Part shown: positions 47,240 through 57,415 of the stretch, piece after piece
Position numbering within the stretch: the stretch's first letter is position 1
How the letters are laid out: every line of letters begins with the position of its first letter
DNA from: Corticium candelabrum
Taxonomy: Eukaryota; Porifera; Homoscleromorpha; Homosclerophorida; Plakinidae
Reading direction: 5' to 3'
Assembly: GCF_963422355.1 (NCBI RefSeq)
Contig: NC_085105.1
Location: forward strand, 4,486,651 to 4,550,650
DNA: 64,000 bases
The notes under the pieces: generated by a model
Databases searched by the model: none
Seen by the model: the letters and a program-made list of their open reading frames with translations, nothing else
What the model was told of the DNA's origin: nothing
Translations under genes and position numbers: made by a program

Positions 47240-50200
47240 TTGTTTCACCAAGGACATATATCCTTGGAAACGTATATGAATGCTATCCCCTCCACAGAGG
47301 AAACAGCTCTACCAGTGGTTGTAACCACTCTACGTGTGAAGCCTACTCCAGCTCCACGTGTAAAACCTATCCCCGCTCCAGGTATGAAGCCCAGTCCAGC
47401 TCCAGGTATGAAGCCCAGTCCAACTCCACGTGTGATATCCATCTCCTCTCCACGTGTAAAGCCCAATACAGCTCCACGTGTGAAACCCACCCTTACTTTA
47501 CGTGTGAAGCCAATCCAGCTCTATGTGTAAAACCCACCCCCACTCCAAGTGTGAAGCCCACTATGGCTCCGCGTGTGAACCTCACCCCACCCGCATTGCA
47601 GTGAAAGAAGATGCCTCACGCTGTAAGTAGTTTCTCCAAGGTTGGCAGATGAATGTCCCAGAGGATCAACACGATCCGCAAACCTTTCTGGTCAATGCGC
47701 GCTTAAAAATTCGTCACAAGGTCGTCGAAGAAATCCTATCACTAAACGGTGTAAAATTCTAACTGCTTCTGGAAGTTCGTCTTTACAAACAGACAACCGA
47801 AGGACTCGAAAAATAGAATGAACCCACAGTTAGAAGTAGAATTGAACCTCTTCTTACAGCTGTCAAGATCTCACAATCGTTAGACAGAGGATTGCAACAC
47901 ATGCTGGAAACACTGAAACAGTTCACGAACGAAGGAAGCGGATGGGCAATGGATGGCATCACACGATTTCAACTCCACATTGCACGATACAAACCGATCC
48001 GCGGTGGCTCTTATCTCCCACTCCCAAAAGAAGAGCAAAACAAAAAGGCTGTCATCAACGTCAAAAACAAAGACAACAGCTGTCTAAGATGGGCTCTGCG
48101 ATCAGCACTCTTCCCAGCACGCGACCACACCGATCGACCTAGCAAATACCCGACAAGCGATGAAATGTGTTGAAATGTTATTCAAGAACCAACTTTCATC
48201 AAACAGATTGATCTCGTGGAGAAGCAAAACCCTACACTCGTTGTGAACGTCTTCGGATGGGGCAAAGGTATCATCTATCCACTCAGATTATCAAAGTCAG
48301 AGTCATCCCAACCCCTATTCATCGGCAAAGGACTCAAGCAACATTACACTTGTATCAAAAACCTCAACCGCCTAGTCAACGATCAAAGCAAACACGATCA
48401 TCGAATATTCCTTCTCGAACAATATAAACCCAACGGTGGAGGTGTCGGACATCACGCCGTTTGAGTAGAGATGCCTGAAAAAGGTAAGAACAAACTCACC
48501 TTCCAGAATTACCAAAGCCAACTCAAAGTCCCTTACGTCGTCTAAGCAGACTTTGAGTCTCTCATCAACAAGATCGAAGCACCCACACGTGATCTCAAAA
48601 ATGTAACACTCAGAAGACGGTTCATCACGAAGTTGTGGTTTTTCTTATATCGTCGTACGGTGCGACAGACAAACTCAACAACCCATCGTCTACCGAGGAC
48701 CCAATGCTACTAATCAAAGATACCATCAAAGATATCAAACCTATCGAGATGACGCCACAAGATTGGCTAGACCACAAGAATGAAAAAATGTCACATCTGC
48801 GACAAACCCCTAGTCGTACCCCTCTTGCGAGATGCCATCGACGAGTATGATCCAAACACAGGTGAGTACGTAGGCGCCTCACACAAAAGGTGTCACATCC
48901 AAACCTTTAAACAAATTCACCGACAAGTTTGAACAGAGCATTTGTAAGTTTGAAGAATTCAAATCCAGCATCATAGAGGAAAGCAAGAGGAAAGAAGAAA
49001 GGAAAAAGAAAGAAGAGAGAAGTTATGTCGTTCCTCAAGAGAAACTATCGCGATTGTGTCAAAGACCACTGCAACATCACAGGGCAATATCGAGGTGCAG
49101 CCCACAACCAATGCATTCCCAAACTTAGACTGTCTACAACCATTCCCGTGGTCTTCCAAATGTTCGTGGATACGACAGTCATCTATTGATGCAAGCCATG
49201 TCTAAGGTACAAGGCAACGTCAGCTGCATTCCCAAAAACACGGAGAAATATATCTCATTCTCCCTCGGACAGCTACGCTTCATCGACAGCGTTCAGTTCC
49301 TGTTGGCCTCACTCGACAGATAGTCAAAGCACAAGATCTCGCTACTACGCAGATAACCAAAGAATACGAGCCCGACGACCGAAGTACATCCTACTGTTGA
49401 GAAAAGGTGTCTATCAGTACGAGTGCATGGCCGATTGAGCAGGACTCCACAAACCCAAAATACAACCTCGAGATGCCTTCTACAGCACATTGAGCGATAA
49501 AGGGATCACCGATGGAGATTACGATCACGCGCAGAAGATTTAGTCGACATCAGATGTAAGACCATGAGCGACTATCACGATTTGTATTTGCGTTCGGATG
49601 TACTGCTCTTGGCCGACGTATTCGAGAACTTTAGAAAGACCTCTATAGAGAAAGACCTACTTACTTGATCCAGCTTACTCAATTGCAGGGCTTTCGTGGG
49701 ATGCGTTTTTAAAGCACTCGGGAGTAGAGCTCATACTTTGACCGACTGCGACGTCCACCTATTCTTTGAAAAAGGTATGCGATGTGGTATATCGATGGTC
49801 TCTCGACGATACGCCAAAGACAACAATCCTCACGTCAAAGGCCACAATCCCGACAAGCCCACCATCTACATCCAGTATCTAGACGTGAACAATCTATACG
49901 GATGGGCGATTTCACAACCCCTACCCACGGGAGGATTTGAGTGGGTGGATCCACCGAGCATACAAACGATACTAGATCATCCAGACAAACAAGCAAGGGA
50001 TATATCCTAGAAGTCGACTTAGAGTATCCATCGAATTTACATTACGAACACAACGCCTACACACTAGCGCCCAAACGTCTGGAGGTTCCCAAAGAATGGC
50101 TGTCGGAATACCAACGAAACCTACTTAAGGGTATTTATGGGAGTGAATCGAAAAAAGGAGAGAAGTTGGTACACATTCTTTGAAAAAAGACCAAGTACGT

Positions 50201-50590
50201 TCTCCACTATAGAAACCTATAACTGTACTTGTCTCTAGTTATGGAGCTGACTAAGATCCAGCGTATGCTTCAAATCGATCAATCTCCTTGGACGGCCTGC
50301 TACATCCACAAGAACACCGAGCTTCGTAAACGAGCCATCTTCGACTTTGAAAAAAGATCTGTTCAAAATCCTCAGCAACTCGGTCTTTAGCAAGACAATG
50401 GAAAATATAAGAAAACGTCAAGACGTCAAACTCGTACGATCGTGAGAAGAGAACAGATATCGCAAGCTGATCGCCGACCCCTCCTTTGAACGCAGCGTTA
50501 TCTTCGACCACGGGCTCGGCGCACTCTACATAAATAAGAAAAGGATCTTGTCGCGTTGTGCGTTGCGTATCGGTGGAGAAGTCGACAGGG
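47240..50590 (+). pseudogene. DNA polymerase B, type 1 (decayed, palm truncated)
   Basis: Begins near ATG 47240 with a proline-rich repeat extension, then MQHMLETLKQFTNEGSGW and YKPIRGGSYLPLPKEEQNKK (47892-48060), VVNVFGWGKGIIYPLRLSK (about 48240), a zinc knuckle region (about 48790-48890, in another frame), PWSSKCSWIRQSS-type decay around 49150, NNLYGWAISQPLPTGGF (about 49888-49940) and SEYQRNLLKGIYG. The fingers/palm block near 50360-50410 is frameshifted. The expected C-terminal palm motif DTDS is missing, and protease coding sequence begins soon after 50600. Many stops. Same lineage as element A. Confidence 0.82.
47320..47600 (+). repeat. VKPxPAPR-encoding minisatellite (copy C)
   Basis: About ten units of 27-30 bp around CCACGTGTGAAGCCCA, read mostly in frame as VKPTPAPR, GMKPSPAPG and similar. 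Homologous to 12700-12895 of element A. Confidence 0.88.
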
Positions 50591-50659
50591 CAGACAAGGG
50601 ATTGACGTTACCAGGTTCGGTAGGTGGTGGAAAAATGAGAAGGCGTGGGAACCTCTAAC

Positions 50660-51086
50660 CAATTAACAGATCGACGAGATACTCGAGAATCGTGGGGTAG
50701 CCAACTATGGAGAAGCCTCAAGTAAAGACACGCTACTCCACACGCCCAAAGCCATTGAGTTTCTAGTCATCAACCTTGAAGATTACTTTCTTGATGATGG
50801 ACCCATTGGGTGGCCATCTACAATGATGGAGGACGAGATGTGGAATATTTTTGATAGCTTCGGGATGCGCCCTCTGGAGAACGTCTACCGGTATATGCAA
50901 AAGATAAGAAATGGCATCCTGTTCAATTCGAGTATACTGCAAGATATTAATAGCGTGCTGTGTGGCTACTATTGCCTATACGTTATCGCGAATCGGTGGA
51001 AAGGGCATTCCATGCAAGATATTCTTCTTGATTTCACGCAAGTCCCGTTGTTTGGAAATGAACGCCGTGTAGTAGAGAATTTTTAA
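50660..51086 (+). pseudogene. adenain-like cysteine protease
   Basis: An open part at 50823-51086 is preceded in the same region by IDEILENRGVANYGEASSKD and a VINLEDYFLDDG segment. The catalytic Cys region SVLCGYYCLYVI and the C-terminal DILLDFTQVP are well kept, as in Polinton PRO, which matures capsid proteins. The His site normally in a G-THW context here reads GPIGWPS, so the His appears lost. It directly follows the truncated PolB and precedes the zinc-ribbon gene by about 25 bp. Confidence 0.75.
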
Positions 51087-51110
51087 TGTAGGCGTATATA
51101 TAGCACCTTT

Positions 51111-51353
51111 GTGTCGTACTGTGTGAGCTGTGAAAGAAAGACTCCGGTATCAAATCCGACTCCTATGCGAACATCAAACGGTAGGATAGTGCTGAGATCG
51201 ACGTGCCCGGTGTGTGCAACCAATAAATCCGGATTTATGTCGAGGAAAAAACCGAAGGTCGCGGATTGGATAGAATTATATCTCAAATACCTCTCATTGG
51301 GTCGTTACTCAAAGGAATATTTGGTAGTGGAGCCGGAAAAGGATTGCGTCTAG
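51111..51353 (+). CDS. small zinc-ribbon protein (DUF5679-like) with core-type tail
   Basis: 80 codons, ATG 51111 to TAG 51351-51353. N-terminal zinc ribbon: YCVSCERKT then STCPVCATNK, two CxxC pairs about 26 residues apart with an NGR turn between, as in DUF5679. A lysine-rich helical tail follows. Small proteins of this kind recur next to PRO and INT in animal Polintons and may be virion core components (inference). This is the only element C reading frame that looks complete. Confidence 0.6.
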   Translation: MSYCVSCERKTPVSNPTPMRTSNGRIVLRSTCPVCATNKSGFMSRKKPKVADWIELYLKYLSLGRYSKEYLVVEPEKDCV

Positions 51354-51363
51354 CGGGCACGAT

Positions 51364-51403
51364 GGGTGGAGGTATGAATGGTAGGGTGGAGGTATGAATG
51401 GTA
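51364..51403 (+). repeat. 20-bp direct repeat between zinc-ribbon and integrase genes
   Basis: GGTGGAGGTATGAATGGTAG occurs twice, back to back. Confidence 0.9.
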
Positions 51404-51404
51404 G

Positions 51405-52235
51405 TGTGGATGGACCAACACGCCGAAGAACTGAATAAACCCGCAAAACAACATTTTACGACGAGACGTGTCAGGGTGGAAGGTAGACGACACATGGTCC
51501 GCGGATCTCGTCGACATGCAGTCTTTCTCGAAATACAACGACTGAGTCAAGTATCTTCTCAAAATCATCGACGTGTTCAGCAAGTACGCGTGGTCGGTTC
51601 TTCTACGCGACAAAACGGGTAAAGCTATCGTAGGAGCTTTAGATTCGATCATACCTTCCAAACCCAGGAACTAATCGTGGTGGTTAGTTTTACAATAGGA
51701 CTATTTATCGTTTAGAAGAAAATAATATTCACAGGTATGCAACCTACAATGAAGGTAAAGCGGTGGTGGCAGAAAGATTTAATCGGACTCTGAAAACGAG
51801 GATGTGGAAGTATTTCTCGGCCAACAATACCTATAGGTATATCCACGTTTTGGATTCCCTGCTGAAACAATATAATACCTCCTATCACAGATCTATACGA
51901 ATGACAAAAGCCAGAAAAACGAACTTCTTGTTAGAAATCATCTGTACAGTAATAAAGTATCTGTAAAAGATCAAAGTTCAAAGTCGGTGATCGTGTTCGA
52001 ATCGCTAAAAGAAAGGCGACTTTCAAAAAGGATACACACTCATTTCGACAAAAGAAGTCTTTGAGATCGTGGAAATACAGAACACCAACCCAGTCACCTA
52101 GAAACTCAAAGACTGGAACGGAGAGAGTATAGAAGACTCCGTCTACGAAACAGAATTACAAAGAACGTCCCAAGACGTATTTGGGATCGAGGTGATACGA
52201 AAAAAGGGTCAAAATAGTAAGGATACCCCAATACG
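51405..52235 (+). pseudogene. Polinton retroviral-type integrase (decayed)
   Basis: Recognisable blocks: DQHAEELNKPAKQHF (start), SADLVDMQSFSKYND (first catalytic Asp, about 51500-51540, frame-shifted), IIDVFSKYAW (about 51568-51597), GKAVVAERFNRTLKTRMW (catalytic Glu, about 51750-51805) and the C-terminal beta-barrel-like KVGDRVRIAKR (about 51985-52015) with SIEDSVYETELQ. The middle Asp motif between about 51665 and 51735 is not discernible. Several stops. In Polintons this enzyme inserts the element DNA, with 6-bp target duplications. Confidence 0.8.
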
Positions 52236-52634
52236 TTCAACAGTTGGGTGCCCATAAACGCCCTCAAAACCTTTGGATGAGATCTTCGATAGTGTTCTAT
52301 GGTTGCTCGTATTTGATTAGAGACTTCTCGAGTGTGGGGCACAGCGTTGGGCTTGCTCTGGAAGACCCGTTCGCGTGAATATCTTAGATAGAATAAAACC
52401 CAATTTGATAATTTTTCTTTGGTGGAAAATAGACCATATTTTCTATCTGTCGAATTCTCATCGCGACCGTCTTCTTCTCATCCTCGTTGAATCATTATTA
52501 TTCTCATTCGCACCCTTTTTAAGTTCGCAACACGCACACATTTTATTAAGTATAGGATCAATCCATTTCAATTTTGGAGGAGGATGGACGGCGCAGTACC
52601 AACACTCGTCATTATAGGGATAATGGTCCTACAA
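52236..52634. other. no gene recognised
   Basis: A plus frame at 52375-52617 has no recognised domain. The promoter-like motif at 52738-52752 lies just beyond. Confidence 0.35.
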
Positions 52635-53195
52635 TGAAGACATTGGATAACCCCTCGATGTTGGCGGCATGTCCCGATACCGTATCAATCGTCTGCTTTG
52701 CAAGTATTCAACATCTTATACTTATAGGTTATATGTTTCTCTAATAGGGGCAAAATTTTATATAGCCGTTTGTACAGCTATTGAGCAACTCGAGTATCTC
52801 TTGCATTTGTACGACGAAAGTCATATCATTGCGGTAGCGTTCGATAGCGCATTGCGCGTTTTGAATCCGTCCACTATAGAGCTCACATACCTTTTACAAC
52901 TATACAACCAGGAGTACATCAGTGGCACGGCACTTGAAAGTGCATTGCACGTTCCATCTATGAAAGAGTTCAAATGTCTTAGAACTACACAAGCGTGATA
53001 AAATCGGTGATGAGGCGTTCAACTCGGCATTGCGTGTTGAAACCTCCCTCTAAAGATATGAACGTGGAAGAAACGCGTATAAAACCAAGCGCGAAGAGGA
53101 GTCGTATAGCGAACCCTGGTCTATGCGGGGTTAGAGACCATCTCCCGAAGCGACATCCGACAAACCAAGACACCTTTAAAATATCCTTTCTATAG
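52635..53195 (+). pseudogene. helical-repeat protein of element C
   Basis: ATG 52635 (MKTLDNPSMLAACPDTVS). After a frame change, repeats of about 30-36 residues follow: LEYLLHLYDESHIIAVAFDSALRVL and ELTYLLQLYNQEYISGTALESALHV, each with the pattern LxYLLxLY...A.dSAL.V. Then comes a charged tail. A homologous 3' part at about 54745-54920 in element C' is open to a TAA with tail EEIKEEPYDKPG. No known family assigned. Confidence 0.45.
52738..52752 (-). promoter_or_regulatory. ATTAGACAAAT-like motif with TATA
   Basis: The minus strand reads GCCCCTATTAGAGAAACATATAACC, the motif followed by a TATA-like run. It overlaps the helical-repeat gene, so its role is unclear. Confidence 0.4.
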
Positions 53196-53199
53196 TATT

Positions 53200-54190
53200 G
53201 ATGGTGATGATGTGAGTAAGTCTACTCAATCTGAGTTGATAACGGCCCAGTTGTAACACAATTGCACGATTTATTCGTGATCCCCTCTTCGGCATATGTA
53301 ATGGCTCATTCGAGGTCGGTGGCGCCCCCTCTATGACATAGAAGCACGATCCTAATGTGACCGTACTTGGCGGCGTGATCCATGGAGCGTTGAACTCATC
53401 AGCACCCAAATCGTGACACAAGAGTTTCGTAAGCGTTGCTTGCAGCACACACCATGGCCGCCAGGTCGATGTCTGTAGCTTCTAAATCACGATATTGTCG
53501 CACGGTAGATTCAAGGCCTTCTTCTGCGGCATACGTCATGGCCATTCGATCTCGTGGGCGCCCAATCGCGGCACAGGTGAAGAAGAGATGACTGACTCTT
53601 ACATGCAGGACACACGATAGCCTTGTCGACGTCGGTGGCTCCCCATTAGTGACATAGTTGCACTATATTTTCATGGCCACTGTCTGCTGCCCAGGCCATG
53701 GATTGATCAAAATTGGTGACACCCCAATCACGACACAGACGCATAATGTTCTCTTGACCGCAACTTGCAGCCCATAGCATAGCCGAGTCGAGATGGGTCG
53801 CTCCCAATTCTCGACATAAACGGACGACTTCTTCGTGACCACCTGCAGCCCATCCCATATCTTCGTCGAGGCTGACCTTGTCATAGTTGTGACACAATCG
53901 CACGACGTGCGCATGACCTCCGTATGCAACCATATTCATAGCCTCTTGGACGTGAATGGCGCCCGAGTCTTCAAGCCAAGTGCACTATAACGGTATGGCC
54001 GCAAGTGACAGCTAGGGTCATAACTTTATTGGAAGAAAGGATATACTGGTCTGTAATAAAGTCTTTCCCTATGGGATACACTCGACCACTCTACCAGTAG
54101 ACTCCTAGAACTTTCTGTCTATGTATAGGAAATTCGGTAAGAGTCGATCCGTGATAACGCACCGCTTGAGCAGCGGCAAGAATTTGTAAA
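53200..54190 (-). pseudogene. ankyrin-repeat protein of viral type (decayed)
   Basis: The best stretch, 53939-53646, has ankyrin-like repeats with cores MGWAAGGHEEVVRLCREL, MLWAASCGQENIMRLCRDW and MAWAADSGHENIVQLCH, a style found in large DNA viruses and some Polintons. More degenerate repeats extend to about 53200. The N-terminal part near 54180 has an LAAAQAVRYHG-like segment shared with the relic at 57.3-57.4 kb. A minus-strand ATTAGAC motif with TATA at 54228-54239 sits just upstream. Confidence 0.7.
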
Positions 54191-54530
54191 GATAGTATCG
54201 CCGTTGTATACACTATAGATTACATGTGTCTAATAGGACTTTCAACACGAGCTTCCACGTCTCGGGCGCCGAGTGGGAGTGCTCGCTCAAGACGAGAGAA
54301 GATACCAGATAGAGAAATTTAAACCACACTTGATGAGAGACAGGGGGTGGAGAGGTAAAATAGATGGAGTAGGATCATAAGAATAGTTATTTGTATTGAA
54401 AGGTACTAGTAAATTACTATAAACCACAAAGAATAGGCTTTTGTATTTGAGAGATCTAAGTGAAATACTAGACCACAAGTAATAGGCATTTGTATTGGAG
54501 AGATCTAAGTGAAATACTTGTCTGTCTGGT
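54190..54530 (-). repeat. right terminal inverted repeat of element C
   Basis: Minus-strand reading matches the left repeat: TCTCTCCAATACAAAT sub-repeats (54380-54520), CCTCCACCCCCTGTCTC, the GC-rich block ending GCCCGAGACGTGGAAGCTC (about 54250-54300) and CCTATTAGAC (54230-54239). The outermost AG..ACCGGTTCTGG end is missing here. Confidence 0.75.
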
Positions 54531-55328
54531 ATCTTCTCTTGTCGAGGGCGCGCATCCCCACTCGGCGCACGAGACACGGACGCTAGTGTTGAACGTCCCA
54601 TCACAGGGTACGGTATAAACATAACGACATACGGACAGACATACGGAAAGTCAATTCAGCCCGTTTAGAGAAAGCTTCTCGCGAAGCAGTCCACCACTCA
54701 CTGTGATATCCTTCTTTTACACTCGTAGCTAACTACGCGAGGATGATAGAATCGGTGATGAGGCGGTCGACTCGGTATTGCGTGTTCTGATATCTCCAGA
54801 CGAGGAGGAAATGTCACCCAAGCAAGAGGAGATCAAGGAGGAGCCGTACGACAAACCTGGGTGTATCCCGAGTTGGATATCTCCTGAACCGACATCTGAT
54901 GAACCAAAACATTAAAAAGATATCCTTTCTATAGGATTGATGGTGATGATGTGAGCAAGCCTGCTCAACTGAATCGATAGCAGCCCAGATGTAACACAAT
55001 TGCACGATTTCTTCGTGATTCCCTTTTTGGCACATGTCATGGCCCATTTGAGGTCTATGGCATAAAAGCACGATCCCAATGCGACCGTACCTGGCGGCGT
55101 GACAACCTTTCTTTTACCACCTCTCCAACACAAAACACTTTTTTCCAAACCTGGCGCACTCCCAATCTCTCCAATACAAAGAACAATTCTTCAAAAGCTA
55201 GCGCAAAAGGAGGTATTAGGATTGCCCTAGAGATGGTAAGGTAAAGTGTAGCGTTCTGGCGAACTTACGGGATGCGCTAAGAGTGTAGCGAGTAGCACAG
55301 ACCGGAAGTGCGCCAGAACCGGTACTCT
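54525..55328 (+). mobile_element. element C': internally deleted relative joined to element C
   Basis: Begins with a left-type GC-rich block (GGTATCTTCTCTTGTCGAGG to GAGACACGG, 54530-54585). It then has the 3' part of the helical-repeat gene and an ankyrin 3' fragment (about 54740-55100, matching 52990-53350), and ends with GCGCCAGAACCGGTACTCT (55310-55328), the reverse complement of the Polinton-like AG..ACCGGTTCTGG end. About 800 bp; it is non-autonomous. Confidence 0.6.
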
Positions 55329-55936
55329 ACTCTACTAATGTCACACTGTAATTTCTCATGATATAGCTTTCTATACCTGATATTCGATGTCGCTAACAAG
55401 ACGCATTATAAGTGAATCAATTTTTATGTCTTAGAGTCGGATTCGGCTCCTCACTTCGTTGTGCGGTTCTACATTTTCTGATTTTTGGTTAGATTTATCG
55501 GATTACTTGAGTTTTAATGGTCATCGGATGCAAAGAGGGTTGCTCTCCATGGAACTTTTCTCTCTTTCAGAACATGTAATGTGGAGTCTAGATCCCCTCT
55601 ACTGATCTGATAATATTTGTGAAAGTCAATATAATGTTAAGGACTGTATTCTCTTTAGAATTCCAAATACGTAATGCAGAATCAGAAGCTGTCCAACTGA
55701 TTTGACCGTGTTTATGTAAGTGTGAGAGATATTGCGGTATTCTTCATTTTTACATTAAAATTCAGCATAAAAATTCTGTTGGCATCACCACTCACAAAAA
55801 CATACGATGTAGTAGTAACCACTCAATTTGGCGGCATTCGCAGTTCCAAATATATTCTACGCTTCCTACAGAAATCATATGCGTTTGAAGTCAAATGGCT
55901 TCTGTGGGCTGCCCGATCATGGCCTCATTGATCTTA
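55329..55936. other. no gene recognised
   Basis: Unique flank between element C' and the MITE. Short open frames without domain support. Confidence 0.4.
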
Positions 55937-56630
55937 CACCCCATTCACACAAGTACAGCTCCAAACTAAGTAGAGCCAAGTCAGCCTGGGTTAATGAAGC
56001 GAGCCAAACGTTGTTCACAAGGCATTCGACAAAGCAAACCAGGCGAGTTTTATTAAGCGCGTCTGTTGGTGCGCGCGCTAGCTACAAGACATCGTCATAG
56101 AGCAAGCTGCCAGCGCTTACTTCTCGTAGGCGCTAGAACAGTCTAATGCGGACATATCTGGGAGAAGTAAGTGAGTAGAAGTCCTAAGTATCCAGCCTCC
56201 TTAATTTGTTCCGCTAAGCTTGCATACACTTTTACATTTTTTGCGCAATCTTATAATTTGAAACTGCTTGCTTTCTTCACCTCACGAAGAAATAATACAC
56301 AAGGTTTCGTGTTCGGACCACGTCATCTTGGTAGCTAGTAAGCATGCGCGGCCTTCAGCCTGACTTGGCTCACATTCACAAGACCATTTGAAGCTGAGCT
56401 GACCCTGGCCAGCACTTGCCTCGGCCTCCCAGACACAAGTAACGCCAATTAAAATCGGCCGTGAAATAGGTCAGGCCAAACGGGTTGGCACGGCAAGTTG
56501 TGGTAGGCCAGGCCAGCAACGCTCAGCCTGGATCAACCCGGCTCGGCCCGCGCTCACACGATAATTCATTCAGCATTGATTCGTACCAGCTCGAGCTGGC
56601 CCAGTTACAAGTGTCCATGTGAATGGGGTA
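55937..56630. mobile_element. Harbinger-like MITE
   Basis: About 694 bp with terminal inverted repeats CACCCCATTCACAC (55937) and, reverse complemented, TACCCCATTCACAT (56630), flanked by TTA at 55934-55936 and 56631-56633. A 3-bp TTA target duplication and short repeats fit PIF/Harbinger. The interior is GC-richer than the flanks, rich in GGCC and GGCTCGGC, with no coding sequence. Confidence 0.6.
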
Positions 56631-56689
56631 TTAGTGGCGCCCTGAGCATGGCATGCTTGTAAAATTGCTGTTAAAATGTGCAGTATTGA

Positions 56690-57415
56690 TCACAGAGCTG
56701 TCGATTTCGGTATCACCCCATTCGTACATAGCCATACGATCTGCTCGTGGTCTCCACGGCGGCCGCAGTCATGGCTTCATCGAGACTGGTAGTACCCCGC
56801 TCATGGAGCAACCGATGCGTTCATAACTTGGGTCCAGTCGAGGCATAGCCACACCATATATATATGCTCGTTTGACAGCGACCACCCGCTTTGTTATGTA
56901 GTCAGCATCAGCACCCATCGTTGACGCGACCGCATGCATCCCGTAGATCTCGGTCCGTTGGCTTCCAGCTCGTATGCCAAACGCACCAGGGTTTCACAAC
57001 TGTGCTACGCAGCCTGCCATATAGCCGAGTCAAATTCAGTGGAACCTAAAGGACACCCTGCGATGGCCAGGGCCATGGCTCAGTTGAGGTCGACGTTGGC
57101 CCAATGGCGGCACAAGTAAAGAATTGATTCTTAACGTTTCGTGCGGCGCTCGCCATGGCCCAGTTAATATGAGTGACTCCTAGTTAATGCAAAGGCGCAG
57201 GACGGGTTCTGGACCGTCACACGAAGCCATGACCATGCATGCATGGCGTCGTCAGATCCAATGGTCTCCTATGTACTCAATTTAATACTTAACAAGTACA
57301 TCCTAGCATCTTTGGGTTTTCATATATCGGAAACGTTTAGGTAGTTTATCCGTAGTAGTAAATTGCTTCTACAGCGGCAAGCGCTTGTAAAGATGATAAG
57401 GCTGTCATCTTCTGT
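56690..57415 (-). pseudogene. second viral-type ankyrin relic
   Basis: The minus strand has remnants of the same ankyrin repeats (codons for DEAMT, CHIAESNS and CRHWANVDLN-type cores) and, near 57360-57415, the N-terminal segment SLQALAAVEAIYYYG that parallels 54170-54190. Frames are broken throughout. It is probably left from another element C-type copy. Confidence 0.5.

Larger units (their letters stand above)
46256..54530 (+). mobile_element. element C: Polinton-like element with integrase and protease
   Basis: The left end AGACTGCCGGTTCTGG (46256-46271) begins a long terminal repeat (to about 46690) whose inverted counterpart lies at 54190-54530. Plus-strand order: PolB type 1, adenain-like protease, zinc-ribbon, integrase, helical-repeat protein; minus strand: ankyrin protein. 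No capsid or ATPase gene is seen. Ends begin with AG as in Polintons; no 6-bp target duplication was confirmed, as the right side is joined to element C'. Confidence 0.75.
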
